NCBI GenBank assembly: GCA_964639765.1
Contig: CAZXEN010000010.1
Coordinates: 1 to 59,486 of the forward strand
Origin: Scybalousia_A sp964639765
Lineage (GTDB): Bacteria; Bacteroidota; Bacteroidia; Bacteroidales; P3
DNA length: 59,486 bases
Direction: 5' to 3'
Both the position numbers and the translations under genes were made by a program. Positions 34,326-43,157 of this stretch are shown piece after piece (the first letter of the stretch is position 1; every line of letters begins with the position of its first letter). Below the pieces are notes generated by a model, which worked only from the letters and a program-made list of their open reading frames with translations, was not told the origin of the DNA and made no database searches.

Positions 34326-34397
34326 TTTTTTTTATTTCCAAGGTTTTTTATTCCATGTAAAATAAAATCTTTTAGGTGAATTTTCGTTAGTAATTGT

Positions 34398-35534
34398 ATG
34401 GAAAAAATAGAAATGGTAAATCTGAAACAGCAATATCTCAGAATAAAAGACGAAATACGTTCTGAGATAGACAGTGTTTTGGACAGTTCTCAGTTTATAA
34501 AGGGCAAGAAAGTTGAAGACTTGGAAGCCTCCCTCAAAGAATATCTGAACGTAAAGCACGTGATTACATGCGGAAACGGGACAGATGCCTTGATGATTTC
34601 ACTTATGTCTCTGCAATTAAAGCCAAGCGACGAGGTGATATGCCCATCTTTTTCTTTCATATCTTCGGCTGAAGTCATTGCTTTGCTGGGTTTTCGTCCT
34701 GTATTCGTGGATGTGGACTACAACAACTTCAATGTGACGGCGGAAAACGTAAAACAGGCTATATCAGTCAAGACAAAAGCAATAATACCTGTACATCTTT
34801 TTGGTCAAAGTGCGGATATGGAGAATATCCTTGAGGTTGCAAAGAAATACAATCTTGCAGTCATAGAGGATAATGCACAATCTTTTGGAGCAGAATATAC
34901 TTTCAAGGACAAAACAACAAAAAAACTTGGCACAATAGGAAACATCGGCTGCACTTCTTTTTTCCCTACAAAGAATCTGGCTTGCTATGGAGACGGAGGA
35001 GCGGTGTTTACAAATGACGATTGCTTGGCTGAAAGGATAAGATTGATAGCAAACCACGGAATGAAGCAGAAATACAGGAACGAATGTATAGGAGTCAATT
35101 CCCGTTTGGATACCTTGCAGGCAGGAATACTAAGCATAAAGCTAAAACATATTGATGAATATCTTGCCAAACGAAGACAGGCTGCGGAATTATATGACAA
35201 TGAACTGAAAGACGTAAAAGGAATCATCGTTCCTCAAAGACAAGAACAATCTACCCATACCTATAACCAATATACACTTAAAGTGACTGGCAGCAGAAGA
35301 GATGAACTGAAACAATATCTTGCAGATAATGGCATACCTTCTCAAATCTATTATCCGTATGCTCTGCATAAACAGGATGCTTTGTCAGTTGTTGCACGCA
35401 AAGGCAATGAAATGACAACAACTGAACAACTTTGCAGTGAAGTTCTTTCTATTCCTATGCACACAGAACTTTCTTGTGAACAACAAACCTACATCACTGA
35501 AAAGATAAAGCAATTCTTTGCTGACAAAGATTAG
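34398..35534 (+). CDS. DegT/DnrJ/EryC1/StrS family aminotransferase
   Basis: This PLP-dependent enzyme transfers an amino group to a keto-sugar nucleotide or related substrate. Family features include VNLKQQYLRIKDEI at the start, ITCGNGTDALMISL, PVHLFGQSADM, VIEDNAQSFGAEY, and the PLP-lysine region SFFPTKNLACYGDGGAVFTN. Length (378) is normal. Sugar aminotransferases of this type feed lipopolysaccharide or capsule synthesis; which sugar is unknown, as no other sugar-nucleotide genes are adjacent. Its TAG stop overlaps the convergent BrkB-family stop by four bases. Confidence 0.92.
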   Translation: MEKIEMVNLKQQYLRIKDEIRSEIDSVLDSSQFIKGKKVEDLEASLKEYLNVKHVITCGNGTDALMISLMSLQLKPSDEVICPSFSFISSAEVIALLGFRPVFVDVDYNNFNVTAENVKQAISVKTKAIIPVHLFGQSADMENILEVAKKYNLAVIEDNAQSFGAEYTFKDKTTKKLGTIGNIGCTSFFPTKNLACYGDGGAVFTNDDCLAERIRLIANHGMKQKYRNECIGVNSRLDTLQAGILSIKLKHIDEYLAKRRQAAELYDNELKDVKGIIVPQRQEQSTHTYNQYTLKVTGSRRDELKQYLADNGIPSQIYYPYALHKQDALSVVARKGNEMTTTEQLCSEVLSIPMHTELSCEQQTYITEKIKQFFADKD

Positions 35535-36622
35535 GAGTTTTTAGCCGAAGTTTTTTTTCTTTGTAAGATATTTCTGATGTAGAAACGTCTGAACTCTTTT
35601 TTCAACCTATCCAATGAGGACATATTTTGTGTCGAATGGGGAATACGCAAGGCATCCTTGTCTTTCTCCCCTTTATTGTTCAAAGAACGGCCTTGGGTAT
35701 AAGCGTCTGCAATGGAAGCGTTAAGTTCGTAGCCAATAAGAGTAATATATGCATTAAGATATATCCAAAGCAAGAAAATAATCATTGCTCCAATGGAACC
35801 ATAAAGAGCATTGTAGCGTGAAAAGTGAATAATATACCAATTGAAGCCTTGTGAAGAGAGAATAAACGATACTGTCCCCAAGCTCGCTCCTGCAGAAAAG
35901 AACCTGTATCCACGTTTGTCTGCCGGTGCAACATAATATATCATGGCAAAGACAAGATAAATGATAAGCACAATCATAATCCATTTCACAACCCTAAGTA
36001 TATAGAACTGCAAAAGATTCTTGATGATGTCGTTTGCAAACAAATACAATATAAGCCGCTTGGCAAAGATAATCAGAAGCATACTTATTATTATACCAAC
36101 AGCTATTCCTATTGTAAGACCAACACTTATCAACCTGCGTTTCCAAGCTGAACGCTTTTTATTTGTATGCTGTGAAGAATCTAAAGAAAGAAGCAGAGCA
36201 TTGACTCCAGAGGAAGACACAAAGATAGAAGAAAAGAAACCGATAGTCATCAAGCCTTTATGTTTGTGATGCATCAGGTCTGTGATTGTATTTGAAATAT
36301 AATCACCGACACTGTTGGGAGCAAATTCCTGAACAACGGCAAGCATTTTCTCGGTAAGGAAATCCAGATGAAGGAAAGGCAAGAGAGAGACCAGAAACAA
36401 TATCAGCGGAAACAGGGAGAGGAAGAAATGGAAACTAATGGCTGCACTTCTTTGGTTTAAGGATCCCTTTGTAAGTCCCTTAATAAAGAATACTATCACA
36501 TCAAAGATAGGCACTTTCTGGAAACCTGGAACAACAAGAAGATGGGAATAGTGTAGTACTTCTCTGACAGGACGCCAGAAAAGAATCTTTCTAAGTAACT
36601 GTTGCCTCTTTTGTTTATTCAT
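35531..36622 (-). CDS. YihY/BrkB-family membrane protein
   Basis: The chain begins with a basic cytoplasmic region, then has about six transmembrane helices, with the YihY/UPF0761 signature around SAAISFHFFLSLFPLILFLV and the central SIGAMIIFLLWIYLNAYITLIGYELNA (in parts SIGAMIIFLLWIYLNAY). Members were once called RNase BN in error; their role is not settled. The N-terminus overlaps the nadC stop by 8 bases at the chosen ATG (MNKQKRQQ); an ATG nine bases upstream is also in frame. The C-terminal ~50 residues are basic and cytoplasmic. Confidence 0.88.
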   Translation of the reverse strand: MNKQKRQQLLRKILFWRPVREVLHYSHLLVVPGFQKVPIFDVIVFFIKGLTKGSLNQRSAAISFHFFLSLFPLILFLVSLLPFLHLDFLTEKMLAVVQEFAPNSVGDYISNTITDLMHHKHKGLMTIGFFSSIFVSSSGVNALLLSLDSSQHTNKKRSAWKRRLISVGLTIGIAVGIIISMLLIIFAKRLILYLFANDIIKNLLQFYILRVVKWIMIVLIIYLVFAMIYYVAPADKRGYRFFSAGASLGTVSFILSSQGFNWYIIHFSRYNALYGSIGAMIIFLLWIYLNAYITLIGYELNASIADAYTQGRSLNNKGEKDKDALRIPHSTQNMSSLDRLKKEFRRFYIRNILQRKKTSAKNS

Positions 36623-37457
36623 CTGCAACAAGGCTTATGTCCAAAGCAGAGATATGATGAGTCAAAGCTCCTACAGAGATATAATCCACTCCACTTTCAG
36701 CGTATGATTTAAGAGCGTCTTTGGTTATTCCGCCTGAGGCTTCTGTCTCGTATCTTCCTGCAATGATCTGTATTGCTTTCTGCAAATCTTTTGGAGTAAA
36801 GTTGTCAAGCATTATTCTATCCACTCCGCCAAATTCCAGAACCTCATCCAATTCTTTGAAATCTCTTACCTCTATTTCTATTTTCAGGTTAAGGTTATTC
36901 TTTTTAAGGTAATCATTGGTCTTTTGTATGGCTTGTTTTATTCCTCCTGCGAAGTCTATATGGTTATCTTTAAGCATAATCATATCAAACAGACCAAAGC
37001 GATGATTATATGCTCCTCCTGTTTTTACAGCATACTTTTCCAGAAACCGAAGTCCGGGAGTAGTTTTGCGTGTATCCAGAAGTTTTGTATGCATGCCGCT
37101 TATCAAAGAAACATACTCATTGGTAGTGGTGGCAATACCTGAAAGCAGTTGCATATAGTTCAAAGCCGTTCTTTCGCCTGTAAGTATTGACCTTGCGTTG
37201 CCTTGCATTCTAAGAATGATGTCTCCTTTTTTTATTCTCTCTCCGTCTTGTTTGTACTTGGTTGTCTGTACATTTCCCAAGATGTCAAAAACCATACAAA
37301 AGACATCCACTCCGCAAAGTATGCCGTCTTGCTTTGCAACGAGCTTTACTTTCTTTGTTTCGTTTTCTCCCACAGAAGCAAGGGTGGAATAATCTCCTTG
37401 CTGGACATCTTCCGCCAAAGATTCAACAATATGATTTCTTATTTCTTCAAGCTCCAT
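36615..37457 (-). CDS. nadC: nicotinate-nucleotide pyrophosphorylase (carboxylating)
   Basis: NadC converts quinolinate and PRPP to nicotinate mononucleotide in de novo NAD synthesis. Recognisable features: AEDVQQGDYST at the start, GERTALNYMQLLSGIAT, the catalytic DTRKTTPGLRFLEKYAV, GGAYNHRFGLFDMIMLKDNH, EVRDFKELDE, and EASGGITKDALKSYAESGVD near the C-terminus. At 280 residues it is full length. nadA and nadB are not in the window. It is probably co-transcribed with the BrkB-family gene, and lies 7 bases after the M6 protease gene on the same strand. Confidence 0.95.
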   Translation of the reverse strand: MELEEIRNHIVESLAEDVQQGDYSTLASVGENETKKVKLVAKQDGILCGVDVFCMVFDILGNVQTTKYKQDGERIKKGDIILRMQGNARSILTGERTALNYMQLLSGIATTTNEYVSLISGMHTKLLDTRKTTPGLRFLEKYAVKTGGAYNHRFGLFDMIMLKDNHIDFAGGIKQAIQKTNDYLKKNNLNLKIEIEVRDFKELDEVLEFGGVDRIMLDNFTPKDLQKAIQIIAGRYETEASGGITKDALKSYAESGVDYISVGALTHHISALDISLVADE

Positions 37458-37464
37458 TGCAAAT

Positions 37465-40400
37465 CTATTTTGAAGTTATTATTAACTTAGTCTGCCAGTC
37501 AATATTTTCGCTTTGTATTCTTATAATATATGTCCCTGTTCTTAGGAAAGAAAGATTGAGTCTGTTTTCTCCTTCCAACAATGTAAGGTTTTGTTTATAC
37601 ACAACAGAACCTGCGAGGTTGGTAATCGTCATTTGAATACTTTCTTGTGAAGAAGATATTATGGTTATCTTGCCGTCGGAAGGATTAGGAGTAAGACAAA
37701 TATTGCCTTTGCTGTCTTTTACTTCATCTATGCCAACACCGTCTGTAACTTGTATTACTTTTTCACTTGAAGCTTCTCTTTCACATACTCCGTTTTGCAC
37801 TGTTGCCCTGAAAGAATACTCTCCCTTTGTCTGAGGTATGTAGTTCAGTGTTGATAATCCTTCAGACTCTTCCACAGTATCCCATACAGGGAAGAACAAT
37901 GAAGGCTTTTTTACTTCCCAATAAAGAATAGAACCTGTATATGCTCTTAACTGTAAAGCAAGGGTATCGTTTGCACTTGCAGTATTTGAACGAGTAAATA
38001 TGTTTCCACCTCTTGTTGGACCGTCTATAAGAACAGTAACATAATTGCTTGTATCTATTGTCAAACCGGAAGTAACTACACGTGCATAATAATAAGTTCC
38101 TGTAAGAGTGGCAGGACGTGGCTGATAGTTAGCTCGGTCATTGAATACTCCTTCATCACAATCTTCCCAAGAAACCAAGTCCCTGCTCATTATCCATAGA
38201 TAAGAAAACTCTCCGTTTCCTCCTGTTGGGTTGTTCCCTGTAAGAGTTTCCGGATATTCATTGCAAACTCTTTGGTCGGAAGAAATAATATTGTTGTAGA
38301 TAGAATAATATCTTGTAGAAACAGGAATAACTTCTCCGTATGCTGTTCCAAATGAATTGGTAGCAAAAGCTCTTACATAATACTGTGTAAGAATTGGCAG
38401 ATTGGATATAGTAACATCAAAACTGTCTTCACTTGAATTTGAAGAAACAACATTATCCGCTGTTGTAGGATTAGGAGAAAGGGAATAACAAACACCTTTT
38501 GATGTTATATCTGAAAGACCATTGTAATGAACGGTTGCAGAAACTTTAATGGCATTATACTCCGGCAAGGAAACACTGTCTGTTGTTATGACTGGTATTT
38601 GTAGAATAGCTTCCACTTTTATATTTCTTATGTCTACTTGTGAATTTGTCTCTCCATTGTATTCAAAAGCTATGAAAGACTGGTCGCTTACGTTTATAGG
38701 TTCAGTAATGGAATACTCAGCATATTGATAATTGTTGTTTGAAACATTTATATCTGCTATTTCCTGCCAAGAAGAATCTATGTTTTCCCTAAGCAAGACT
38801 CTCAAGTTTCCTGTTCCCTTGTAGTCAAAGCTTATTTTCATATCACTCTTATAAGAAAGGTCCAACAAAGGAGTGATAAGTTTTGCATTTGTTGCTTGAT
38901 TCTGGCAAGTATAACTGCTCTCTGTGTTATTTGTCCTCCATATTCCTTCATTAATAAAGCAAAGCGTATCACCGCTGTTGAGTTGTGGTTGATAAGCAAA
39001 GTCTGTTATACGCTGACAAAGAGTAGTGAATGTCTGTTGTCCTCCGTATGAAACAAGAGCATTATTTCTTGCAAACGCCCTTACATAATATGTGGTGGAA
39101 GGATTTAGTCCTGTCAGGTCAATTTCATATTCTCCCAAAGTATTGTCAGCAACGGAATAAACCATATCATCAACAGTTGGCATAGGATTTTCACTTAAAA
39201 CAAAACCTTTTTGGACTATCGGAGTGTAACCTGCAGAAATCAGGTTGCCTTTTGCCTTTGCGTTATTATCTATCACTTTTTCCACATCAGTTGTTACTAC
39301 GATTGGAAATGCATTGATATTCTTTTCTATCACCTGAACATTATCCAGATAGACTCCTCCTGCACCTCTTACCTCTGCTTCAAACATAACATACACTGTT
39401 GAACTTTTTACAGGAAAATCCACAGTATCCATAGTCCATGAAGCAGTTCCTCCAGAATAACTTCTCAACAACACCCAATCACTGTTCAATGAAGCCCTGT
39501 AATAAACATTAAGATAGTCAATACGGTTTCCTGAACGTTTTTGATCGTATGCATATACCAAAGATGGCTGAGAAAGATTATTAAGATTAAAAGGTCGTGT
39601 AACAAGTCTCATTTGGTGAGCTGAAAGAAGATAATCTGTGGTCAAATAAGCGAATCTGTCTCCGTCATAAGCTTGAATATTATTATCTCCTGTTGATTCT
39701 ACAAACTTCCATTGATTTGTTGACTGGGCAGAATACTGAGTAAGACATGTAATATCTTCATCTGTTTCCTCAAAAGAAAGTTTATATGGGAACATATTCA
39801 CTATTTCACAAGGAGTTTTCACCTTGATTATCTCTCCATAGCCGACATAGTTACCTCTTTTTGCAAAAGCCCTTACATAATAATAGGTATTAGGGTTCAA
39901 ATTGCTTACATCTACATTTATGGTATTGCTTGCCACGGAAGAAACAACAACCTCATCGTCAATAGTCGGGGTATCGTTATCCATAGAGAAACATATTCCT
40001 GTCTGATTTATACCTGTGTTGTTCTGAGTTATTTGAGCGGTGAGGTTAAGTGTATCTGTTTTGAAATCAACTTGAGTGTTGTCTATGTAAGGAAATGTAT
40101 TTTCGTTCATAAGAACAAAGGTAACATTGTTTGTAGATGTGTTTTCCTTTATATTGTAAAGAGGTTTGTTTGTTGCTGTTCCATCATAAGCCAAACTGTT
40201 TGGAGTAGTGTTGTCGGTAAAAGATGTCTTGTTGTTTGTTCCAGGGAATGGATTTGTTGCATTAATATTTTGTGTTGCAGTTACTACTCTGTAGCCTTCG
40301 TGTCCTGTTTCACAATTCACACAGTTTCCCTGCAAATCCCAAACACTTTTATCCACATGATAGACAAGCATTCCGTGTCCTGGCAATCCTGCATCAAAAC

Positions 40401-41703
40401 CTCTCTGCTGACGATTTTCAAACACAAAATATTCATTATCTGAATGTATGATTTTAAAAGCTTTATTGTCTTCATCCAAAGGAGAAAGAGTATAGGAACC
40501 TGCTTGAGAGACTTCTTCTATTGTTGTGTAACCTCTCTGTTCTCTTTCTGTGGCAGACCACAATGGAGGATAGCCGCTGTTACCGTTGTAATTGCCTCCT
40601 GCCATTACGTCCCAAGCTCCTGGATGAAAGGCTTCGTTTTGACTTCTTCCGTTTTGATAGGAAACATCATAGTAATCTGGTTGTCCAAGAACATGTGAAA
40701 ACTCATGACAGATAGTCCCAATCATAAGAGGTTCTCCCGTTCCTCCCCAAGCTTCAGGATTGTATCCTCCTAACTCAGAAGAACAACCATAATTGAAGAA
40801 ACTGACTTCATCAATCATTATCCGTTCATAAAGTCTTCCTCTATGAGGCCAGATAGTGTATGAAGCATTACCTGAAGACTGTGCGTAGCCGGCATAAATA
40901 ACATATACACATTCTACTTCGTTGTCGTAATTACCATTGGTAAAAGGAGTAAAATCAACATTATCTGCATAAGCATCATAGATGGCTTCCGTGATAAGAG
41001 TCCTTACATTGATATCTTTTGCAGGATATTGATAGCCTTGCCATTCATACACTGTATCTTTTCCATAATATTCCAGATTATGAACTGCTGTATATGGTCC
41101 AAGCACGGTTGCAGAGACATTAAGATGATTTACGGTTGAGGCAAGGAAATAATCATGCACACTTCCTGCGTTACCGTTGGCAGAATAGCCCACTTGATTG
41201 TATAAAGCCTCAACATCTTCCCTTGGCGTTGCGAAGGCTCTGTCAGCAAACGACATCAAAATAACAAGCATCTTGTAATCCTGGGTATTTGCTCCTGCTT
41301 TTTTTGACAAGGTCTTCTGTTTGAAATCATACAAAGCCTCATTGTATTGTCTTACAAGGCTTAACTGTTCGTCAGAAAAGAACAAATGCTTTGTGATTGT
41401 TGATAAAAAAGCCAATTCCTCTTGTGTTCTTTCTGATTCATTGTGGGCTATGACATTGGAAGGTATCATTCCGCTTCTTTTGTCAGATACGGCATAGACA
41501 TAATCCTGGTTCTCTGCCCTAAGAAGGGTGTATCCGTCAAGAGTTGAAGCCCAATTCAATCTCTCATCTCCAAATAATCTGAGCGTAAGAGTGGTTTTGT
41601 CCGATTGTTTTACATCCGTCGGATTAGGATTTGCAATGGTTGCAAAAATGTTTTGAAGGTTCAGTACCATCACAAACAGGAATAAAAAGAATGCTTTTTT
41701 CAT
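37465..41703 (-). CDS. large secreted M6-type metalloprotease with T9SS sorting domain
   Basis: A 1412-residue exported protein. Order: signal peptide (MKKAFFLFLFVMVLNLQNIFA), an N-terminal region resembling M6 propeptides (LRLFGDERLNWASTLDGYTL), and a catalytic domain with HEFSHVLGQPD. Zinc ligands His333, His337 and Asp343 fit HExxHxxGxxD, with general base Glu334. Then come several beta-sandwich modules; the motif YYVRAFA recurs three times, a fibronectin III-like feature. It closes with the T9SS domain (LTPNPSDGKITI, RTGTYIIRI, final basic strand). M6 proteases degrade host or environmental proteins at the surface. It has its own promoter, and nadC follows after 7 bases. Confidence 0.92.
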   Translation of the reverse strand: MKKAFFLFLFVMVLNLQNIFATIANPNPTDVKQSDKTTLTLRLFGDERLNWASTLDGYTLLRAENQDYVYAVSDKRSGMIPSNVIAHNESERTQEELAFLSTITKHLFFSDEQLSLVRQYNEALYDFKQKTLSKKAGANTQDYKMLVILMSFADRAFATPREDVEALYNQVGYSANGNAGSVHDYFLASTVNHLNVSATVLGPYTAVHNLEYYGKDTVYEWQGYQYPAKDINVRTLITEAIYDAYADNVDFTPFTNGNYDNEVECVYVIYAGYAQSSGNASYTIWPHRGRLYERIMIDEVSFFNYGCSSELGGYNPEAWGGTGEPLMIGTICHEFSHVLGQPDYYDVSYQNGRSQNEAFHPGAWDVMAGGNYNGNSGYPPLWSATEREQRGYTTIEEVSQAGSYTLSPLDEDNKAFKIIHSDNEYFVFENRQQRGFDAGLPGHGMLVYHVDKSVWDLQGNCVNCETGHEGYRVVTATQNINATNPFPGTNNKTSFTDNTTPNSLAYDGTATNKPLYNIKENTSTNNVTFVLMNENTFPYIDNTQVDFKTDTLNLTAQITQNNTGINQTGICFSMDNDTPTIDDEVVVSSVASNTINVDVSNLNPNTYYYVRAFAKRGNYVGYGEIIKVKTPCEIVNMFPYKLSFEETDEDITCLTQYSAQSTNQWKFVESTGDNNIQAYDGDRFAYLTTDYLLSAHQMRLVTRPFNLNNLSQPSLVYAYDQKRSGNRIDYLNVYYRASLNSDWVLLRSYSGGTASWTMDTVDFPVKSSTVYVMFEAEVRGAGGVYLDNVQVIEKNINAFPIVVTTDVEKVIDNNAKAKGNLISAGYTPIVQKGFVLSENPMPTVDDMVYSVADNTLGEYEIDLTGLNPSTTYYVRAFARNNALVSYGGQQTFTTLCQRITDFAYQPQLNSGDTLCFINEGIWRTNNTESSYTCQNQATNAKLITPLLDLSYKSDMKISFDYKGTGNLRVLLRENIDSSWQEIADINVSNNNYQYAEYSITEPINVSDQSFIAFEYNGETNSQVDIRNIKVEAILQIPVITTDSVSLPEYNAIKVSATVHYNGLSDITSKGVCYSLSPNPTTADNVVSSNSSEDSFDVTISNLPILTQYYVRAFATNSFGTAYGEVIPVSTRYYSIYNNIISSDQRVCNEYPETLTGNNPTGGNGEFSYLWIMSRDLVSWEDCDEGVFNDRANYQPRPATLTGTYYYARVVTSGLTIDTSNYVTVLIDGPTRGGNIFTRSNTASANDTLALQLRAYTGSILYWEVKKPSLFFPVWDTVEESEGLSTLNYIPQTKGEYSFRATVQNGVCEREASSEKVIQVTDGVGIDEVKDSKGNICLTPNPSDGKITIISSSQESIQMTITNLAGSVVYKQNLTLLEGENRLNLSFLRTGTYIIRIQSENIDWQTKLIITSK

Positions 41704-41748
41704 TTTGTCATCAAAATATTTTGTTTACACCTATTTATATATAGGGTG

Positions 41749-41777
41749 CAAAATTAATAATAAAATCTCAATTCAAG
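41749..41777 (-). promoter_or_regulatory. Bacteroidota-type promoter for the M6 protease gene
   Basis: On the reverse strand TTG and TAATTTTG are separated by 18 bases, with the start codon about 45 bases downstream. Confidence 0.6.
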
Positions 41778-41861
41778 AAAATTTAATTGACAAAAAGAGT
41801 TTTTACCCTGAAAAAATCAAGATTTTCTCTCTTTGGAAAGAGAAAAAACAACTCATAAAAA

Positions 41862-41966
41862 AAAGAGCAGGACTTTTTGAAAAAAGATCAACTCTTTATA
41901 GTGCAAACATCAAGTTTTTAGAAAAAAAGTCTTGATCTTTTTTTCTAAAAACGAAGACTTTTTTAT
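41862..41966. repeat. intergenic AT-rich repeat, copy E, with two competing hairpins
   Basis: Bases 41915-41951 form a perfect 15-bp hairpin, TTTTTAGAAAAAAAG with its complement. A second pairing uses part of the same left arm (AAAAAAGTCTT) with AAGACTTTTTT at about 41954-41964, so the two exclude each other. The left part matches copy C exactly over 28 bases. It fills much of the 286-base gap between the M6 protease gene and the formylglycine-enzyme-fold gene. No gene is visible in this gap. Confidence 0.75.
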
Positions 41967-41989
41967 TCAATTATTCTTTTGCATTTAAA

Positions 41990-42766
41990 CTATCGGGACA
42001 GAGCGAGGCGGAAGCCGAGGTTGTCGCTCCCGTCGGAAGGATCGTTGCCGTCGCGATCAGCAACGCGACAGTACTCCGCATAGTCGGGCCAAGAGCCACC
42101 GCGAAGCACCCGATATGACCCGGAAGAAGGACCCTGCGGATTTGTCTGTGCATTTCTGCTATAAGACCCGTACCAATCAGAACACCATTCCCATACATTG
42201 CCACTCATATCATAGATGCCTAATTCATTAGGCTGTTTTGTCTTTACTGGATGTGTTTTATCGTTGCTGTTTTTATCATACCATGCAACATCACCTATAT
42301 TATTACTCCCAGAGTATTTATAGCCTTTGCTTTTCTTTCCTCCTCGTGCAGCATATTCCCATTCAGCTTCGGTCGGAAGTCGAAATGTTTTACCTGTCTT
42401 TTGATTTAACTTTGTAATAAATGTTTTAACATCTTCGTAACTTACTTGCTCTACAGGAAGATTATCTCCCTTGAAATAAGAAGGATTACTACCCATAACG
42501 GCTTTCCAAAGTCCTTGTGTTACTTCTGTCTCTCCTATATAATAATCTGAAAGAGTAACACTATGAGTCGGCTTTTCAGAACTATAGGCATCGCTACCTT
42601 GTTCTGATGTTGCTCCCATAGTAAATGTTCCGCCTTCTACAAATACCATATTAAACTCTACACCATTGACAGTAAATATTTTATTCTTTTGTCCGTATGC
42701 AACAGAATTTATTATAAAGATTATTGGTATTAACACAAATACAATAGTTTTCAATAAGTTTTTCAT
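41990..42766 (-). CDS. secreted formylglycine-generating-enzyme (SUMF1) fold protein, probable diversified ligand-binding protein
   Basis: A signal peptide (MKNLLKTIVFVLIPIIFIIN...YGQ) leads a complete FGE/SUMF1 C-type-lectin-like domain: GVEFNMVFVEGGTFTMGATS, EVTQGLWKAVMG, RLPTEAEWEYAARGG, GIYDMSGNVWEWCSDWYGSY, VLRGGSW and NLGFRLALSR at the very end. Only the second of the two active-site cysteines of true FGE is present (EYCRV); the first is replaced, so oxidase activity is unlikely and a binding role is favoured. The last ~50 codons are strikingly GC-rich and patterned like a retroelement variable repeat (see separate entry). An ATG 30 bases upstream would hide the signal peptide and is not preferred. 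Confidence 0.88.
   Translation of the reverse strand: MKNLLKTIVFVLIPIIFIINSVAYGQKNKIFTVNGVEFNMVFVEGGTFTMGATSEQGSDAYSSEKPTHSVTLSDYYIGETEVTQGLWKAVMGSNPSYFKGDNLPVEQVSYEDVKTFITKLNQKTGKTFRLPTEAEWEYAARGGKKSKGYKYSGSNNIGDVAWYDKNSNDKTHPVKTKQPNELGIYDMSGNVWEWCSDWYGSYSRNAQTNPQGPSSGSYRVLRGGSWPDYAEYCRVADRDGNDPSDGSDNLGFRLALSR
41993..42140 (-). other. candidate diversity-generating-retroelement variable repeat (VR)
   Basis: This is the 3' end of the FGE-fold gene, coding from about PQGPSSG through VLRGGSW to the last residue. By eye it is far richer in G and C than the rest of the gene, whose codons are AT-biased. At 13 positions where DGR targets vary (surface residues between GGSW and GFRL) every codon ends in C or T, and two are AAC. 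That is what adenine-specific mutation of AAC/AAT template codons leaves (GAC, GAT, AGC, GGC, TAC, TAT, CCC). The constant, GC-rich tail encoding GFRLALSR before the stop resembles the initiation end of known VRs. No reverse transcriptase or template repeat lies in the window. Confidence 0.6.
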
Positions 42767-42793
42767 AACTTTTTTCTTTTTGGAATGTTGGGA

Positions 42794-42801
42794 CAAAATT
42801 A
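42794..42801 (-). promoter_or_regulatory. -7 element upstream of the FGE-fold gene
   Basis: TAATTTTG on the reverse strand, 27 bases before the chosen start codon; this spacing also supports that start over the one further upstream. No clear -33. Confidence 0.45.
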
Positions 42802-42840
42802 CATTTATTTGCTAAAATAATAAATAAATTGCGAGTTTTT

Positions 42841-42871
42841 TTTTGTATTCAAAAAAAATAATTTAAATTTG
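42841..42871 (+). promoter_or_regulatory. Bacteroidota-type promoter for the 2-oxoacid:ferredoxin oxidoreductase operon
   Basis: TTTTG and TAAATTTG are separated by about 18 bases, with the start codon of the ferredoxin-subunit gene 49 bases downstream. Confidence 0.7.
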
Positions 42872-42920
42872 CACTTCAAATATTAAGTAAAGTATTAACC
42901 CACTTAAAACAATAAAAACA

Positions 42921-43139
42921 ATGGCAATAAAAGGAGCAATTGTAGTTGATAAAGATAAATGCAAGGGCTGTGGCGTTTGTGTTAGCGTTTGTCCTAAGCA
43001 GGTTATAGCTTTATCAAAAAATGTAAATGCTAAGGGTTATAACTATGCAGATATGATAAACGACGAATGTATAGGTTGTGCATCTTGTGGTATGGTTTGC
43101 CCTGACGGAGTAATAACGGTTTACAAAGCTAAGGTCTAA
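42921..43139 (+). CDS. 2-oxoacid:ferredoxin oxidoreductase, ferredoxin-like (delta) subunit
   Basis: A 72-residue bacterial-type 2x[4Fe-4S] ferredoxin. Cluster cysteines are C14, C17, C20, C24 and C50, C53, C56, C60, each set followed by Pro (CKGCGVCVSVCP and CIGCASCGMVCP). It passes electrons from the catalytic core of the oxidoreductase to external ferredoxin. It is the first gene of a four-gene operon whose other members follow within a few tens of bases. As delta subunit it probably marks the branched-chain 2-oxoacid (VOR) or 2-oxoglutarate (KOR) type. Confidence 0.92.
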   Translation: MAIKGAIVVDKDKCKGCGVCVSVCPKQVIALSKNVNAKGYNYADMINDECIGCASCGMVCPDGVITVYKAKV

Positions 43140-43157
43140 TTAAAAACTAAAAAAGAA

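Noticed and set aside
42001..42140. GC-rich block as sign of recent horizontal transfer of the whole FGE-fold gene
   Set aside because: Only the 3' end is GC-rich; the upstream two thirds have local composition, which fits a retroelement variable repeat or local conversion better than gene transfer.
41971..42204. 77-codon reverse-strand frame at the GC-rich end of the FGE-fold gene
   Set aside because: It is an alternate frame of the variable-repeat region; the FGE frame carries the conserved domain and continues far upstream.
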